Part shown: in pieces, positions 1 through 9,757 of the stretch
How positions within the stretch are numbered: position 1 is the stretch's first letter
Layout of the letters: each line of letters opens with the position of its first letter
DNA from: Pseudoalteromonas sp. GCY
GTDB taxonomy: Bacteria; Pseudomonadota; Gammaproteobacteria; Enterobacterales; Alteromonadaceae
Reading direction: 5' to 3'
DNA: 64,000 bases
NCBI RefSeq assembly: GCF_016695175.1
Contig: NZ_CP068022.1
Span: forward strand, 482,001 to 546,000
Notes under the pieces: generated by a model
The model's database searches: none
What the model was told of the DNA's origin: nothing
The model's input: only the letters and a program-made list of their open reading frames with translations
Translations under genes and position numbers: made by a program

Positions 1-509
1 AGGTTGACGGTAGAATTTAGAATTTGATTGAGCGGCATCCCTTGCCACTTGCTGCGAGTAAAGAAAAAGCTCAGCAGGTCGACCACTGCAAGACAAATAC
101 ATGCGTTGATAAGGTACTTAGCCAGTGCAGTAAATATAACGAGTAACGGAAGTTCAAGGGTGAAATAGCCAAAAATAAATAATGCAGGTAAACCTAGCAA
201 AATCCAATAAACGATACCCCGAACAAAAAATGGCTTGGCGAAACGGACGCAGACAAAGTGAAGCCATAACACTTCGAAGAAAAAAACCATAGAGGGCCAA
301 GCATGCCCCCATCGATACCAAATAAAGCCGGCACCAATAATCACAGCAATAATGGCATAGCGCCATCCGCATAGTAGCAGGATAAATAGTACAAACAGTT
401 GGCCAAAAAGAAACTCAGAACTATCCAAAAACCAAATTGGCAACAGATTGGCCAGCCCGCCTAGTACACCTAAGACTAAAGTTATGATGAGCGCTTGCTT
501 TTGATTCAA
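1..509 (-). CDS. Membrane sensor N-terminus, cut by window edge
   Basis: An open frame of 169 codons runs leftward from a TTG at 509 and leaves the window at base 1. An in-frame TAA at 513-515 leaves TTG as the only usable start; GGTGGTG lies a few bases upstream as a weak ribosome site. The peptide begins MNQKQALIITLVLGVLGG and continues with about five hydrophobic segments, including LFGQLFVLFILLLCGWRYAI and a YRWGHAWPSMVFFFE stretch. This LPIWF...LFGQ...WGH pattern resembles the N-terminal membrane domains of PAS/GGDEF or histidine-kinase sensors, where this region senses or anchors. The catalytic part lies outside the window, so the output is unknown. It is a real gene by length and hydrophobic pattern; the sensor assignment is inference. 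Confidence 0.6.
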   Translation of the reverse strand, partial: MNQKQALIITLVLGVLGGLANLLPIWFLDSSEFLFGQLFVLFILLLCGWRYAIIAVIIGAGFIWYRWGHAWPSMVFFFEVLWLHFVCVRFAKPFFVRGIVYWILLGLPALFIFGYFTLELPLLVIFTALAKYLINACICLAVVDLLSFFFTRSKWQGMPLNQILNSTVN

Positions 510-627
510 ATGTTACACCACCGGTTTGTAATACTGCCTATGTATAACAATAAAAAATATTTTAAAACCTGCCAAGGTAGTGTAACAAATAACTAAAAAA
601 TATATCACACATTAGGGTCTGTTTACC

Positions 628-1518
628 CTAATGATGAGGGCAGTCATGGCTCTCTATTTGTAGCACACTACTTAGTACATTAAAGGACTTTTTCAACGCT
701 TCTTCCACTTCTACACGACACGCTGAATCATGAGATTCGATAGTACAGTGATGCTTTAATACTACATGTGCACCAACGACAACCGCGCCATCAATTTTGC
801 TTACTGTAATATTATGGGCGCTTTCAACATGCTCGGTAGACACAATCGTTCTCTCAACTTCTTGAACCGTAGGCAAAACTTCTGGAGGTGTAGCAAGCCC
901 TTTAAGACAAGCAATTATCACCTTAATACCTGTAAACAATACAAAGACGGAAATCAGCATGCTCGAGAGAATATCAACCACTTCCCAGCCTGTAAGGTGT
1001 ATGATCACACCTGCGATAAATGTCGATATGGTAGACAGTAAATCAAAAAATGAGTGCAAGAAAACAGCATAGACGTTAATACTGTCTTTACGGCCTTTGT
1101 ACAACACCCAAGCGGAAGCGCCGTGAAACAAAAACCCAATTGCAGCAATCATAGACATTAAATAGCTGTTCACCTCTAGGTCATGACCGCCCGCATGATG
1201 AGACAACCGCTCACTCCCTTCGAGTAAAATAATTACCGCAATTGAAAGGTAGAGGATTCCATTGATAAGCCCGCCAGTATATTCAGCCCGTTTGTAACCA
1301 TCGTTATATGTTTTAGCAAGATAAACTGCCACACTTGATGCTATCAACGCGATAAACAAAGAACTATTGTGAACAAACAAGTGTCCAGCATCAGCCAATA
1401 CTGCGAGAGAATTAGCGTAATAAGCACCAATAACTTGAATGATCATAAAAGAGCAAGTGATTGCAAGCGCAATCAGTAGTCTTCGACGAGAAGCTTGATG
1501 CGTAGTGATATCTGTCAT
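628..1518 (-). CDS. Cation diffusion facilitator (CDF) metal exporter
   Basis: This 296-residue protein has the six-helix layout of CDF antiporters, which export Zn2+ and related divalent metals in exchange for protons. It shows the LADAGH signature of helix 2 (residues 41-46), and H155-S-F-F-D159 in helix 5, the usual HxxxD half of the metal site. The other half is unusual: where ZitB/CzcD-type proteins have HxxxD, this one reads H46-L-F-V-H50. The cytoplasmic C-terminal domain (about 215-296) ends in a His/Cys-rich ESHDCPHH tail that could bind metal. A histidine pair (SHHAGGHD, 106-113) lies in a loop. It appears monocistronic, with a 500-base non-coding stretch upstream. The family is certain; the metal is not. 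Confidence 0.9.
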   Translation of the reverse strand: MTDITTHQASRRRLLIALAITCSFMIIQVIGAYYANSLAVLADAGHLFVHNSSLFIALIASSVAVYLAKTYNDGYKRAEYTGGLINGILYLSIAVIILLEGSERLSHHAGGHDLEVNSYLMSMIAAIGFLFHGASAWVLYKGRKDSINVYAVFLHSFFDLLSTISTFIAGVIIHLTGWEVVDILSSMLISVFVLFTGIKVIIACLKGLATPPEVLPTVQEVERTIVSTEHVESAHNITVSKIDGAVVVGAHVVLKHHCTIESHDSACRVEVEEALKKSFNVLSSVLQIESHDCPHH

Positions 1519-2022
1519 GAAATGAGTCGTGTACCTAATTTAATATAAGATGCTACGTACAACCACAACATAAGATGGAGCCATTTGACTAAATGCACCT
1601 CACCTTATCTTTTATACCGTGTAGGAAAAAGCCGTGATTCAAAAATACAGAAATAAATTTAGAAATATACGTAGTTAACCTGAGCTTAGGATAATTAATG
1701 CCTTTCTAGCAGCCAGTTTTAGCGCTAACTGCGTTGAATTCACTTCCAATAGCAAGCTATTGGTGCGTAAATTCGCCTAGTTATCACGAAAACTCTCTGG
1801 CTAGATAAAGAAGTAATTTAATGTTACTTTAGAAACAATGAGTTACCTCATTTCTTATCCAAACCTCAGGTTAGTTATCGTTTAAACATTGCCCTAAATG
1901 GCAATGATATACAGTCTCAATTGTAACGTTTCCACGAGCTAAATGCACTAAATTTGCGACTGTAACGGCCGACTTTATGGAAAATTTTAGCGCTTATCGC
2001 TTTTACTTGCGGAAAAGTACAA
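1519..2022. other. Intergenic stretch holding a MITE-like element
   Basis: No convincing coding frame is present in these 504 bases. The promoter of the CDF gene should lie in the first 100 or so bases. The middle is occupied by the inverted-repeat element at 1678-1871. The rest (1880-2022), downstream of the GAF gene on the minus strand, shows no clear terminator. Confidence 0.6.
1678..1871. mobile_element. MITE-like inverted-repeat element, 194 bp
   Basis: The ends are imperfect inverted repeats: ACCTGAGCTTAGGATAA at the left and, read inward from the right on the other strand, ACCTGAGGTTTGGATAA (15 of 17 match). Both ends are bordered by the same six bases, TAGTTA (1672-1677 and 1872-1877), as expected for a target-site duplication. 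An internal perfect palindrome CCAATAG-CAAG-CTATTGG is at 1746-1763. No coding capacity is present, so a transposase would have to act in trans. Related single ends occur elsewhere in the window (around 19900, 39450 and 59215). The structure is directly visible; the MITE name is inference. Confidence 0.65.
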
Positions 2023-2508
2023 TCAGACTTTCTCCAGTTGAGTCACAACGTCGTTTGCGATTTGCCTTAGTATTTCACAGTCAGCTTCACTCAACTCTCG
2101 GGGCTCTATGTCGATAACACACACGGTCCCAACGCGAAAACCGCTGGACAATATGATAGGCGCACCAGCATAAAATCGAATATTAGGGGCATTTAACACC
2201 AAAGGGTTATCCATAAAGCGGGGATCTTCGAGCGTATCAGAAACTACAAAAACCGTGTCTTCTAATATTGCATGGCCGCAAAATGAAACGTCACGAGACG
2301 TTTGCTCAGCATCTAATCCAAAGCGGGATTTAAACCATTGCCTGTCCTTGTCAACAAGACTCACCAATGCAATTGGAGCATCAAAAACATGGGCAGTAAA
2401 TTGAGTAATTCGGTCCAATTCAAGTGTTGGTTTTGTATCGAGTATCGCAAGCTCCCTAAGCGCATGTAACCTAGCGGGTTCGTTTTTAGGTAACTCAGGG
2501 ATTTTCAT
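2023..2508 (-). CDS. GAF domain protein
   Basis: Almost the whole 161-residue protein is one GAF domain, a small-ligand or regulatory module. Recognisable family segments are IALVSLVDKDRQWFKSRFGL (about 46-65), the VSFCGHAI stretch (about 74-81), and FYAGAPI...GTVCVID (about 112-131). There is no signal peptide, membrane segment or catalytic output domain, so it is a stand-alone cytoplasmic sensor or partner. It is transcribed divergently from the large hybrid kinase at 2579 with only 70 bases between the starts, so the two may share control and pathway. The ligand cannot be read from the sequence. Confidence 0.85.
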   Translation of the reverse strand: MKIPELPKNEPARLHALRELAILDTKPTLELDRITQFTAHVFDAPIALVSLVDKDRQWFKSRFGLDAEQTSRDVSFCGHAILEDTVFVVSDTLEDPRFMDNPLVLNAPNIRFYAGAPIILSSGFRVGTVCVIDIEPRELSEADCEILRQIANDVVTQLEKV

Positions 2509-2578
2509 AATCTACTTAATTAGACAGTGTTTATATTTCTACTATAGTTTGTTTTGTGAGATAACGCAGGTGGCAAAT

Positions 2579-5500
2579 GTGAGCAAGTATTTTAACATAA
2601 TCTCCCTAACCCTTTTTTCCCTAGTCTGCTTGAGTGGTTTTTACCTCGAAATTAACGAGTTTAATAAAAATCGTGTGGTTCACCAGAGTCTGACTTTGTA
2701 CTACAACAACCTTTCCGCCCTAGATAAAGCGATTGAAGTGATCTTTAGTCTGCAACGTGAACGCGGCATGTCAACGGGATTTAAGTCCGAAGAAGAACAC
2801 GACGCGCGACTACTTGCATATTATCAGGAAACAGACGAAAAAATAATAAGACTCACTGCTGAAAAACTCACGAGCATTAATAACTTCGATCAGTTTCAAT
2901 TGACCATAAAAGACGATGTACAAACACTGAGAAAGCTCAATAGACAAGCAAATATCAACCACGAGCAACTATTTCTTCGCTACACAATTTTGATAAATCA
3001 CTTAATCGATACAGTCCGAACCATACAAACTGAGCAGTCCTTCATCCATAATTTTGGTGGTAATGAGGACAAAACACAGTACCAGAATATTCACACACTT
3101 ATCAGAGCAATTGAGTTAGGGGGCAGACTCAGAGCTAAGATCAGCCGATACCTAACGGCAGATGAAGAGGCCACTAGATTAAGTGCAATGAGAAGCGCGC
3201 TACAATACTACGCCACTCATGTCACACTGATGGACAGCCTCAAAGATAATCAAAATACCGTACAGCTATACAATGCCGCTACGGCGTCTAGAGAGTATGA
3301 CTATGTCACCTCAGCCCTAAACCGCTTTAGCCGTGGAGCTGAAACCAACTTACCACACTATGTGTGGTGGGATAACAGTACTGCCTATTTGAACTTGCTC
3401 GCTAGTGGCAGCCTGAATTTACTTAAATATATGAAAGACTCTGCTGCTGCATCTATGCAAAAGTCACAAGAGCGAGCTCAAACCTCACTCATTATCTCTT
3501 TAACTATTGCACTGCTTTATATCATTTTAATTTGCCTATTGATTAGAGCGTTTACCGAATTAAAAATATATAAAACGGCACCGCTTAGAACACAAACTGC
3601 ACAGCTCATTGTAATATTTTCGTCAGTACTTGCCGTGCTATTTGTGGAACATTTTGCAAGCCAAAAGCAGCTATTATATCTCTCGGAAGTGCAAACTCTT
3701 AGGCAGCTAAACAACCACTCATTAGAGCGTATAAACCTCCTTAAAACGCTATGGTATAAGCCACATATAGAAAGCCTTAGATATGCGAGTATTAGCAGCA
3801 ATGCCGATCTCGCTAAACCATCTCAGTTGCAAACGCTAGCCGTTAATAATCTTAATAACACTCAGTATGTAGATAAAAACCAGATCACGTCATTTTATTC
3901 TTATCATCAAGAAAGCTTGCACCGTGGAGGGATAGTTACACAAATTATAAAGGGTAATGATGGTCACCGTATATTAATTATGACGGGTCTTGGGCTGTCC
4001 GATAAGGGGCTGACGGAAACACTGTATTGGTACGAAGCTCAACTAGATGTGTTACTCGGCAGCCTAGAACTCAGCCTTGATACTCGTCTAAAAAACGCAT
4101 CGGGTTACTACACTAAGCAGGAAGTCGAGACGATTAAAATTAGCGGCTCACATACTCCACTAAGCCAATTACTGCTTACTAATAATAGTGACCAAACCGA
4201 CTTTCTAAGTGCAAAAATCTGGGATCAGGAGCTTCAAGTGGGTACTTATGCCTATTCACGTGAATCGTTTAATCAAGATATCTTCTACACTTTAGAAATT
4301 AAGTTTATCTGGCAGGTGTTGTCATTAGTTGCATTTTGCTTATTTGGTTTAGCAATTAGCTATCGCGCCCAACAAAAAGCAAAATTAGACAAGCAAGCTG
4401 CAAAAGACGCTATTCAAAAGCGCCAAACTTTATTGAACTCATCTGAGAAGCTTGCCGCCATCGGCAGTTTTGAGGTGGCTGTTGGACAACACCTAGCGCA
4501 TACCTCTGAAGGCTTTAGGACGCTATTTAACTTAACTCCCGAACTTGAGTACCATAATTTAAAACCAATTATAAAGTTACTCGATAGTGACAATAGGAAG
4601 AAGTTACAATCAAACTTACGTTCCTTAACACACGATCAATCTAGTGAACTTCAATTAACGATAAGAGACGAGTCTTCAACTAGATATCTAAATGTCATTC
4701 TCAATTTAAAATACTACTCAAGTGAAAATTCGCAGTTTGTTGTCGGGGTCGTAAAAGATGTAACGAGTCAAGTTAATGAGAGCAATCGCCAAAAGAGAAT
4801 ACAGAAGGAGCTCGTCGCCGCGAGAAAAGAGGCCTTAGAAAAAATGCATGAGGCCGATGTGGAAAGAATGTCAGCGCAGCATTTACTCAAAGTCCAAAAG
4901 TCTACAGAAAAGCTGCTTCAAGAAGCCATTGATTCATTTCCAGCATTTATTCTGCTAATTGATGAAGACCAGCATATAGCCATGCTGAATCAGTTTAACG
5001 AACACATAAAAAGAACTGATCACAACGAATACCAATTCATGGGAAGCTCTCTCAACAACGGTTCTGACGTTATAGCATTTATTACCCAACTTCCAATGAC
5101 AGACAACAGCGAATTACTGTCCATGTTAGAAAAGGCAAAAGGCAAGGAACAATATCAAGCACTGACGACGTGCCAGTATGTCAGTGAAGATATCCTGTAC
5201 TGGTTCAACGTGTTAGTGAAAAACATCACCACAGATTCAGGGAAATACACCCTCATCTATCAGAATGATATCACTAAAAGTATCAACTTTTCTGCAGAGC
5301 TTGAGCAAGCTCGCATAAAAGCAGAGCAAGCAAGTGAAGCAAAGTCTCGTTTCCTAGCAACAATGAGTCACGAGATAAGAACGCCGATGAACGGCGTGGT
5401 AGGCATGCTGGATATTCTTGCCCAATCTAACCTTGATCATGAGCAATCTCACCTCACCAAAGTCGCAAAAAGCTCAGCATTGGTACTACTTCGAATAATT

Positions 5501-7273
5501 AACGACATATTAGACTTTTCAAAAATCGAAGCAGGAAAAATGCAACTTGAATCGACACCATTTAGCTGGCAAGAAATTATTAAAGAACTCGCGGAGCTCC
5601 TTGCATATCAAGCGGACTCTAAAAAGCTCAAGCTTGCCTTTTACCTTTCGCCACAGTTACCGAACTGGCAATTAGGTGATCCAGTTAGACTGCGCCAAAT
5701 TTTATTAAACCTAATAGGTAACGCGTTAAAATTCACCAAAACTACCGCCACTGCCTCCGGCTTTGTAGAAGTGACTATTGGGCGCTCTCCCGATGATGGT
5801 TATATGGAAATTAGCGTGAAAGACAATGGTAAAGGTATGTCCGAAGAACAAGTAGAAAACCTTTTTAAGCCATTTGTTCAAGCAGATAGCAGTATTCAAC
5901 GCCAATATGGCGGTACCGGACTGGGCCTTTCCATTACCCACAAACTTGTAGCCATGATGGAGGGGGAAATTGACTGTAGAAGCCTCGAGGATTTCGGCAG
6001 CAACTTTATTGTTACTCTGCCATACTGTGAAGTGCCAAAACAAACCAGCGATATTAGCTTAACCTTAGACAGACTAAAAATTGCAGTGGTGGGCGACGAG
6101 GACAAATTTGAAAAAGATCTGCAAAATCAACTACGCATCTATGAAGCCCAATGTGAAATATTCCCTCGAGAACTTTTTAATGCGCAGCTAATTGATAGTC
6201 AACAATTTGATTATCTCGTTATCACTGCTGAAGCCTTCCAACAACTCACTACAGAAGGAAAAGAAGTTTTCATCGCGGAAAGCGAGTGCAAGTATATTTT
6301 GCTAGACAATAATCAGGATAAGCTTCCGCATGCAAATAATATCAACGTCTCAAACCTCGCGCTATATCCTTATTACGCTTATAAAGTCGTTTCACACATC
6401 GCCACCTTAGAAGGGCTAATCGACAGTGAATCAACAAATGACGACAGCGATAGTAAATCTAAGACACTGCCTACAATTAGTGATGCCCAAGCACTTAACA
6501 AGCTTATCTTAGTCGTTGAGGACAATGTTTATAATCAGGATTTATTCAAAAGACAGCTGGCACTGCTAGGCTATCAATGCATTATCGCCGACAATGGTAA
6601 AGTTGCCTTACAGCTACTCGAACAGTATCACTTTTCGCTTATTATTTCGGATTGCCATATGCCAGTGATGGATGGCTATGAATTCACAAAACAGCGTCGC
6701 GAGCATGAACGTGAACGCAATCTAGAGCACATTCCTATCATTGCAGCAACAGCTAATGCGTTAGACGGTGAGAAAGATATTTGCTTTAACGCCGGGATGG
6801 ACGATTACATTGCAAAGCCCATTGTCTTGCAAAAATTAAACAAAAAGCTAAAAAAATGGTTTTCGAGCAACATTCCAACAAACAGCCAAGAAGCGGAGAA
6901 TGCTACCTCACTGATGGAGGAACTAGACGCGCCAGCCAGACATATCGACTTGGTGATACTCAGTGAATATGTAGGTACAGATAAAGAGTTACAGAGTATT
7001 TTCTTAAGAAGCTTTGTTGACGACACGAAAAAACTTTTACAAGGGGTAGACCTAGAACATCCTGAAAGTGTCAAGAATATTGCACATCAAGGGAAAACCT
7101 CGGCAAAAGCAGTCGGCGCAACACAACTCTCTGAAAAAATGGCAGAACTTGAGCATACAGCAAGTGAAGGTAAGCAGATAAAAATTGAAAATTTATTGAA
7201 TCAATGTTTGATGCTTTTTGATAACGCACAAGCTGAAATCGCTTCTATACTTAACGTGGAAGATCTAACGTAA
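2579..7273 (+). CDS. Hybrid sensor histidine kinase, NIT-PAS-HK-REC-HPt
   Basis: This is a complete phosphorelay in one chain, about 1564 residues from GTG 2579. That start is chosen over TTG 2549 because AGGTGG lies six bases before it and the peptide then opens with a membrane helix. In order: helix 1; a periplasmic nitrate/nitrite-sensing-like (NIT) helical region with the LQRERGMSTGF motif; membrane helices near 300-360; a second external region; a helix near 580; a PAS-like region; a coiled coil; a second PAS-like region; HisKA with H931 in MSHEIRTPMNG; HATPase with N and G boxes (GTGLGLSI); a weak degenerate receiver; a receiver with D1358 in DCHMPVMDG; and an HPt domain with H1503 in AHQGKTSA. 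It heads an operon with the two genes downstream. The stimulus is unknown; a nitrate-like or small-anion signal is inferred only from the NIT motif. Confidence 0.88.
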   Translation: MSKYFNIISLTLFSLVCLSGFYLEINEFNKNRVVHQSLTLYYNNLSALDKAIEVIFSLQRERGMSTGFKSEEEHDARLLAYYQETDEKIIRLTAEKLTSINNFDQFQLTIKDDVQTLRKLNRQANINHEQLFLRYTILINHLIDTVRTIQTEQSFIHNFGGNEDKTQYQNIHTLIRAIELGGRLRAKISRYLTADEEATRLSAMRSALQYYATHVTLMDSLKDNQNTVQLYNAATASREYDYVTSALNRFSRGAETNLPHYVWWDNSTAYLNLLASGSLNLLKYMKDSAAASMQKSQERAQTSLIISLTIALLYIILICLLIRAFTELKIYKTAPLRTQTAQLIVIFSSVLAVLFVEHFASQKQLLYLSEVQTLRQLNNHSLERINLLKTLWYKPHIESLRYASISSNADLAKPSQLQTLAVNNLNNTQYVDKNQITSFYSYHQESLHRGGIVTQIIKGNDGHRILIMTGLGLSDKGLTETLYWYEAQLDVLLGSLELSLDTRLKNASGYYTKQEVETIKISGSHTPLSQLLLTNNSDQTDFLSAKIWDQELQVGTYAYSRESFNQDIFYTLEIKFIWQVLSLVAFCLFGLAISYRAQQKAKLDKQAAKDAIQKRQTLLNSSEKLAAIGSFEVAVGQHLAHTSEGFRTLFNLTPELEYHNLKPIIKLLDSDNRKKLQSNLRSLTHDQSSELQLTIRDESSTRYLNVILNLKYYSSENSQFVVGVVKDVTSQVNESNRQKRIQKELVAARKEALEKMHEADVERMSAQHLLKVQKSTEKLLQEAIDSFPAFILLIDEDQHIAMLNQFNEHIKRTDHNEYQFMGSSLNNGSDVIAFITQLPMTDNSELLSMLEKAKGKEQYQALTTCQYVSEDILYWFNVLVKNITTDSGKYTLIYQNDITKSINFSAELEQARIKAEQASEAKSRFLATMSHEIRTPMNGVVGMLDILAQSNLDHEQSHLTKVAKSSALVLLRIINDILDFSKIEAGKMQLESTPFSWQEIIKELAELLAYQADSKKLKLAFYLSPQLPNWQLGDPVRLRQILLNLIGNALKFTKTTATASGFVEVTIGRSPDDGYMEISVKDNGKGMSEEQVENLFKPFVQADSSIQRQYGGTGLGLSITHKLVAMMEGEIDCRSLEDFGSNFIVTLPYCEVPKQTSDISLTLDRLKIAVVGDEDKFEKDLQNQLRIYEAQCEIFPRELFNAQLIDSQQFDYLVITAEAFQQLTTEGKEVFIAESECKYILLDNNQDKLPHANNINVSNLALYPYYAYKVVSHIATLEGLIDSESTNDDSDSKSKTLPTISDAQALNKLILVVEDNVYNQDLFKRQLALLGYQCIIADNGKVALQLLEQYHFSLIISDCHMPVMDGYEFTKQRREHERERNLEHIPIIAATANALDGEKDICFNAGMDDYIAKPIVLQKLNKKLKKWFSSNIPTNSQEAENATSLMEELDAPARHIDLVILSEYVGTDKELQSIFLRSFVDDTKKLLQGVDLEHPESVKNIAHQGKTSAKAVGATQLSEKMAELEHTASEGKQIKIENLLNQCLMLFDNAQAEIASILNVEDLT

Positions 7274-7302
7274 CACGTGCTAAAAATTCAGGTCTAGTAT
7301 GT

Positions 7303-8508
7303 ATGATAAATGAAAAGCACCTTATTATTGCGATTGATGATAGCGAGCTTATTCTTACGCAATTGCAATTGTTGATTTCTAACCAGACACCATGCACCTT
7401 TAAAGGGTTTAACAGCGGCCTGTCTGCATTAGAAAGTCAAGAGCTCCATCAAGCTTCCCTTATTTTGCTTGATATCAACATGCCGCAAATGGATGGTGTA
7501 GAGATATTGCGGAAATTTGCCGAACTAAGCATCCAAGCACCTATCGCATTACTAAGTGGCGAAAAAGGCCTATTCATCAAAAATACCGCAGCACTGGCTG
7601 AGCTTCATGGCCTCACCATTATATCTAGTTTAGAAAAGCCACTCTCTGCAACCAAACTAAAAGAACTTTACAGTCAGCTCCAGTCTCAAAATACATCCAC
7701 TAAGTCCCAACACGCACTACAAAACTATAGTAAAGATGAGATCTATGAGGGGTTATTGCGAGAAGAGTTTTGTGCTTATTTCCAACCAAAAGTCGCAAGT
7801 CCATCCGGTGCAATTATTGGCGCTGAGGTGCTCGCTAGGTGGCATCATAGTACCGATGGCACAGTACCTCCTTCACAGTTTATCGCGACAATGGAAGAGA
7901 ACGAATTAATTCACCTGCTATCCTATAGCCTGTTGAAACAAACCTTGTCCTTGCTTAGCTATAATCGAGATATTCTTAAAGCGCTTCAATTCAGTATTAA
8001 TTTGAGCGTGAAAGAGCTAGAAGACATAAAACTCCCAGAAAAACTCGAGTCCATTTGCGAAGAGTATTGTACACCCACCTCTCAAATCACTTTAGAGTTA
8101 ACTGAAAGTCACTTGTTAGATAACATCAAGCGAGCGCTTGATGTGTTGCTGCGTTTAAAACTCAAAGGCTTTAAGCTGTCTATTGACGACTTTGGTACAG
8201 GGTATTCTTCTATTAAGCAACTTAACGAGTTGCCGTTTGATGAACTCAAAATCGATAGATGCTTTGTTGATGGCTGTTCAACGCAACCAAACAAACGCAT
8301 CATTATCGCGAGCACCTGTGAGATGGCTCACCAACTTGGACTAGAGGTCGTCGCTGAGGGTGTCGAAGAGGTTGAGGACCTCCTCGTTGTACAGAGTTAC
8401 GAAGTAGAATCGGTTCAAGGCTACTATTACTACCCACCTTGTACGCCATCGGAGTTTTTGCAAACTGTCTCAGGATCCGCATTGCAAAAGTCTCATTCTA
8501 GTAAATAA
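7303..8508 (+). CDS. Response regulator with EAL c-di-GMP phosphodiesterase
   Basis: The 401-residue protein combines an N-terminal receiver (phospho-acceptor D57 in LLDINMPQMDG) with a C-terminal EAL domain from about 150. EAL domains hydrolyse c-di-GMP to pGpG. The catalytic and metal residues are all visible: E175 in AEVLAR (the EAL position), N233, E265 in LELTES, D295 and D296 in DDFGTG, K316 in LKID, and E352 in AEGVE. An active enzyme is therefore likely. It starts 30 bases after the kinase stop, so it is the probable output of the upstream phosphorelay, linking the sensed signal to c-di-GMP and hence to motility or biofilm choice. Confidence 0.92.
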   Translation: MINEKHLIIAIDDSELILTQLQLLISNQTPCTFKGFNSGLSALESQELHQASLILLDINMPQMDGVEILRKFAELSIQAPIALLSGEKGLFIKNTAALAELHGLTIISSLEKPLSATKLKELYSQLQSQNTSTKSQHALQNYSKDEIYEGLLREEFCAYFQPKVASPSGAIIGAEVLARWHHSTDGTVPPSQFIATMEENELIHLLSYSLLKQTLSLLSYNRDILKALQFSINLSVKELEDIKLPEKLESICEEYCTPTSQITLELTESHLLDNIKRALDVLLRLKLKGFKLSIDDFGTGYSSIKQLNELPFDELKIDRCFVDGCSTQPNKRIIIASTCEMAHQLGLEVVAEGVEEVEDLLVVQSYEVESVQGYYYYPPCTPSEFLQTVSGSALQKSHSSK

Positions 8509-8554
8509 TTAAAATTAATGGGCTTTGTTGTACTCCCATAGTCAGAGGGGATCT

Positions 8555-9757
8555 ATGCATAAAAAAGACGTTGAACACGCACAACGACATCCAAAAGTGA
8601 TTATTGTTTGCGACGATCCAGCTGAAATGACTGGCGTTGTCGATATTGTCGCTTCTCAAGTCAATGAATACCGTACTCTCACTAGTCATAAAGAAGTTGC
8701 AGAAGTGCTAACAGAGTCTCCACCAGATGTCATCGTTATTGCTCGAAAGACAGTCGCAAAAAGTGTCGAAATTTATAGCTTGCTCGCCAAGCACGGCTTA
8801 CTTAACTATGCTCATGAAAATATTTTACTGTGTGAAAATAAAGAATCTGGCGTGGCCTTTCGGTGTTGTATGAAAGGTATTTTTACCGATTACTTTGTCT
8901 ACAAACCTATGTATGAGAACTACCGCTTTCGAATGATCCTACATAATGCCTTGGTTCGCACAGAGGGTACTTCTGAAGTTGCCAAAATCCGAGAAGAGCA
9001 TTTCGGTCGCATAGACGACAAGCTAAAGCAATTGATTGATGATGCAGCCTTGTACCATCAAAAAGCGGATGAGACACTACAAACAGTAAGACGTAATCTA
9101 GACAATGAAAAAGGGATTAATAAAGTTCAAGATGATTTGTTAAACGAGTTAAAAGAAAAACACTTATCGCCACTTTTGGATGAGCTCGAACACCAGCTTG
9201 CCGAAAGTGTTCATGAATTAACAAGAAGATTAAAAGACAAACAGTTCTCCATAGCAGAGTTCACAGCTTTACTCGCTGAAAAGGACAATTCAAAGTGTGC
9301 GCAATTAGCTCAAAATGTTTTGCCAGTAGGTGATACGGGTGAGGTTGATGTCAGCGAACCAAAAGCGGTTGAAGCCAAGCAAGAAGAAGTAAAAATAATG
9401 GTGGTGGAAGACAACGAAATTTATCGAGAGATGATAGCCAAGATCCTACGTGATGAGGGATATAAAGTAGAAAGTGTCACCAGTGGGTTGAACGCAATTA
9501 AAAAGCTGCGAAAGCACAGATTTTCTATGGTGTTTATGGATTTATTTATGCCCGAGCTTGATGGTTACAATGCAACCAAAAATATTCGCAACATTCCGCA
9601 CTGCAAAAAACTTCCTATCATTGCGCTAACCAGCAATAAAAACAAAGATATAATCAGAAAGTGGGCATCTTTGGGGCTCACTGGGTACATCACCAAACCC
9701 TCTACCAAATCATCTATTTTAAAAGCTGTGGCAAAAGCACTTACGGAAAACCAATAA
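8555..9757 (+). CDS. Double-receiver coiled-coil response regulator
   Basis: From ATG 8555 (preceded by AGAGGGG) the protein has 400 residues; a TTG ten codons earlier is less likely. The C-terminal 120 residues are a canonical receiver: acidic VVEDN, phospho-acceptor Asp in FMDLFMPELDG, Thr in ALTS, and Lys in ITKPS. The N-terminal 125 residues fold-match a receiver (VIIVCDDPAEM...) but the acceptor position reads VIVIARKT with no Asp, so it is probably a pseudo-receiver. A charged helical region of about 120 residues joins them and is likely a coiled coil for dimerisation. There is no DNA-binding or enzymatic output. It is the third gene of the kinase operon, probably a phosphate sink or protein-interaction output. 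Confidence 0.82.
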   Translation: MHKKDVEHAQRHPKVIIVCDDPAEMTGVVDIVASQVNEYRTLTSHKEVAEVLTESPPDVIVIARKTVAKSVEIYSLLAKHGLLNYAHENILLCENKESGVAFRCCMKGIFTDYFVYKPMYENYRFRMILHNALVRTEGTSEVAKIREEHFGRIDDKLKQLIDDAALYHQKADETLQTVRRNLDNEKGINKVQDDLLNELKEKHLSPLLDELEHQLAESVHELTRRLKDKQFSIAEFTALLAEKDNSKCAQLAQNVLPVGDTGEVDVSEPKAVEAKQEEVKIMVVEDNEIYREMIAKILRDEGYKVESVTSGLNAIKKLRKHRFSMVFMDLFMPELDGYNATKNIRNIPHCKKLPIIALTSNKNKDIIRKWASLGLTGYITKPSTKSSILKAVAKALTENQ

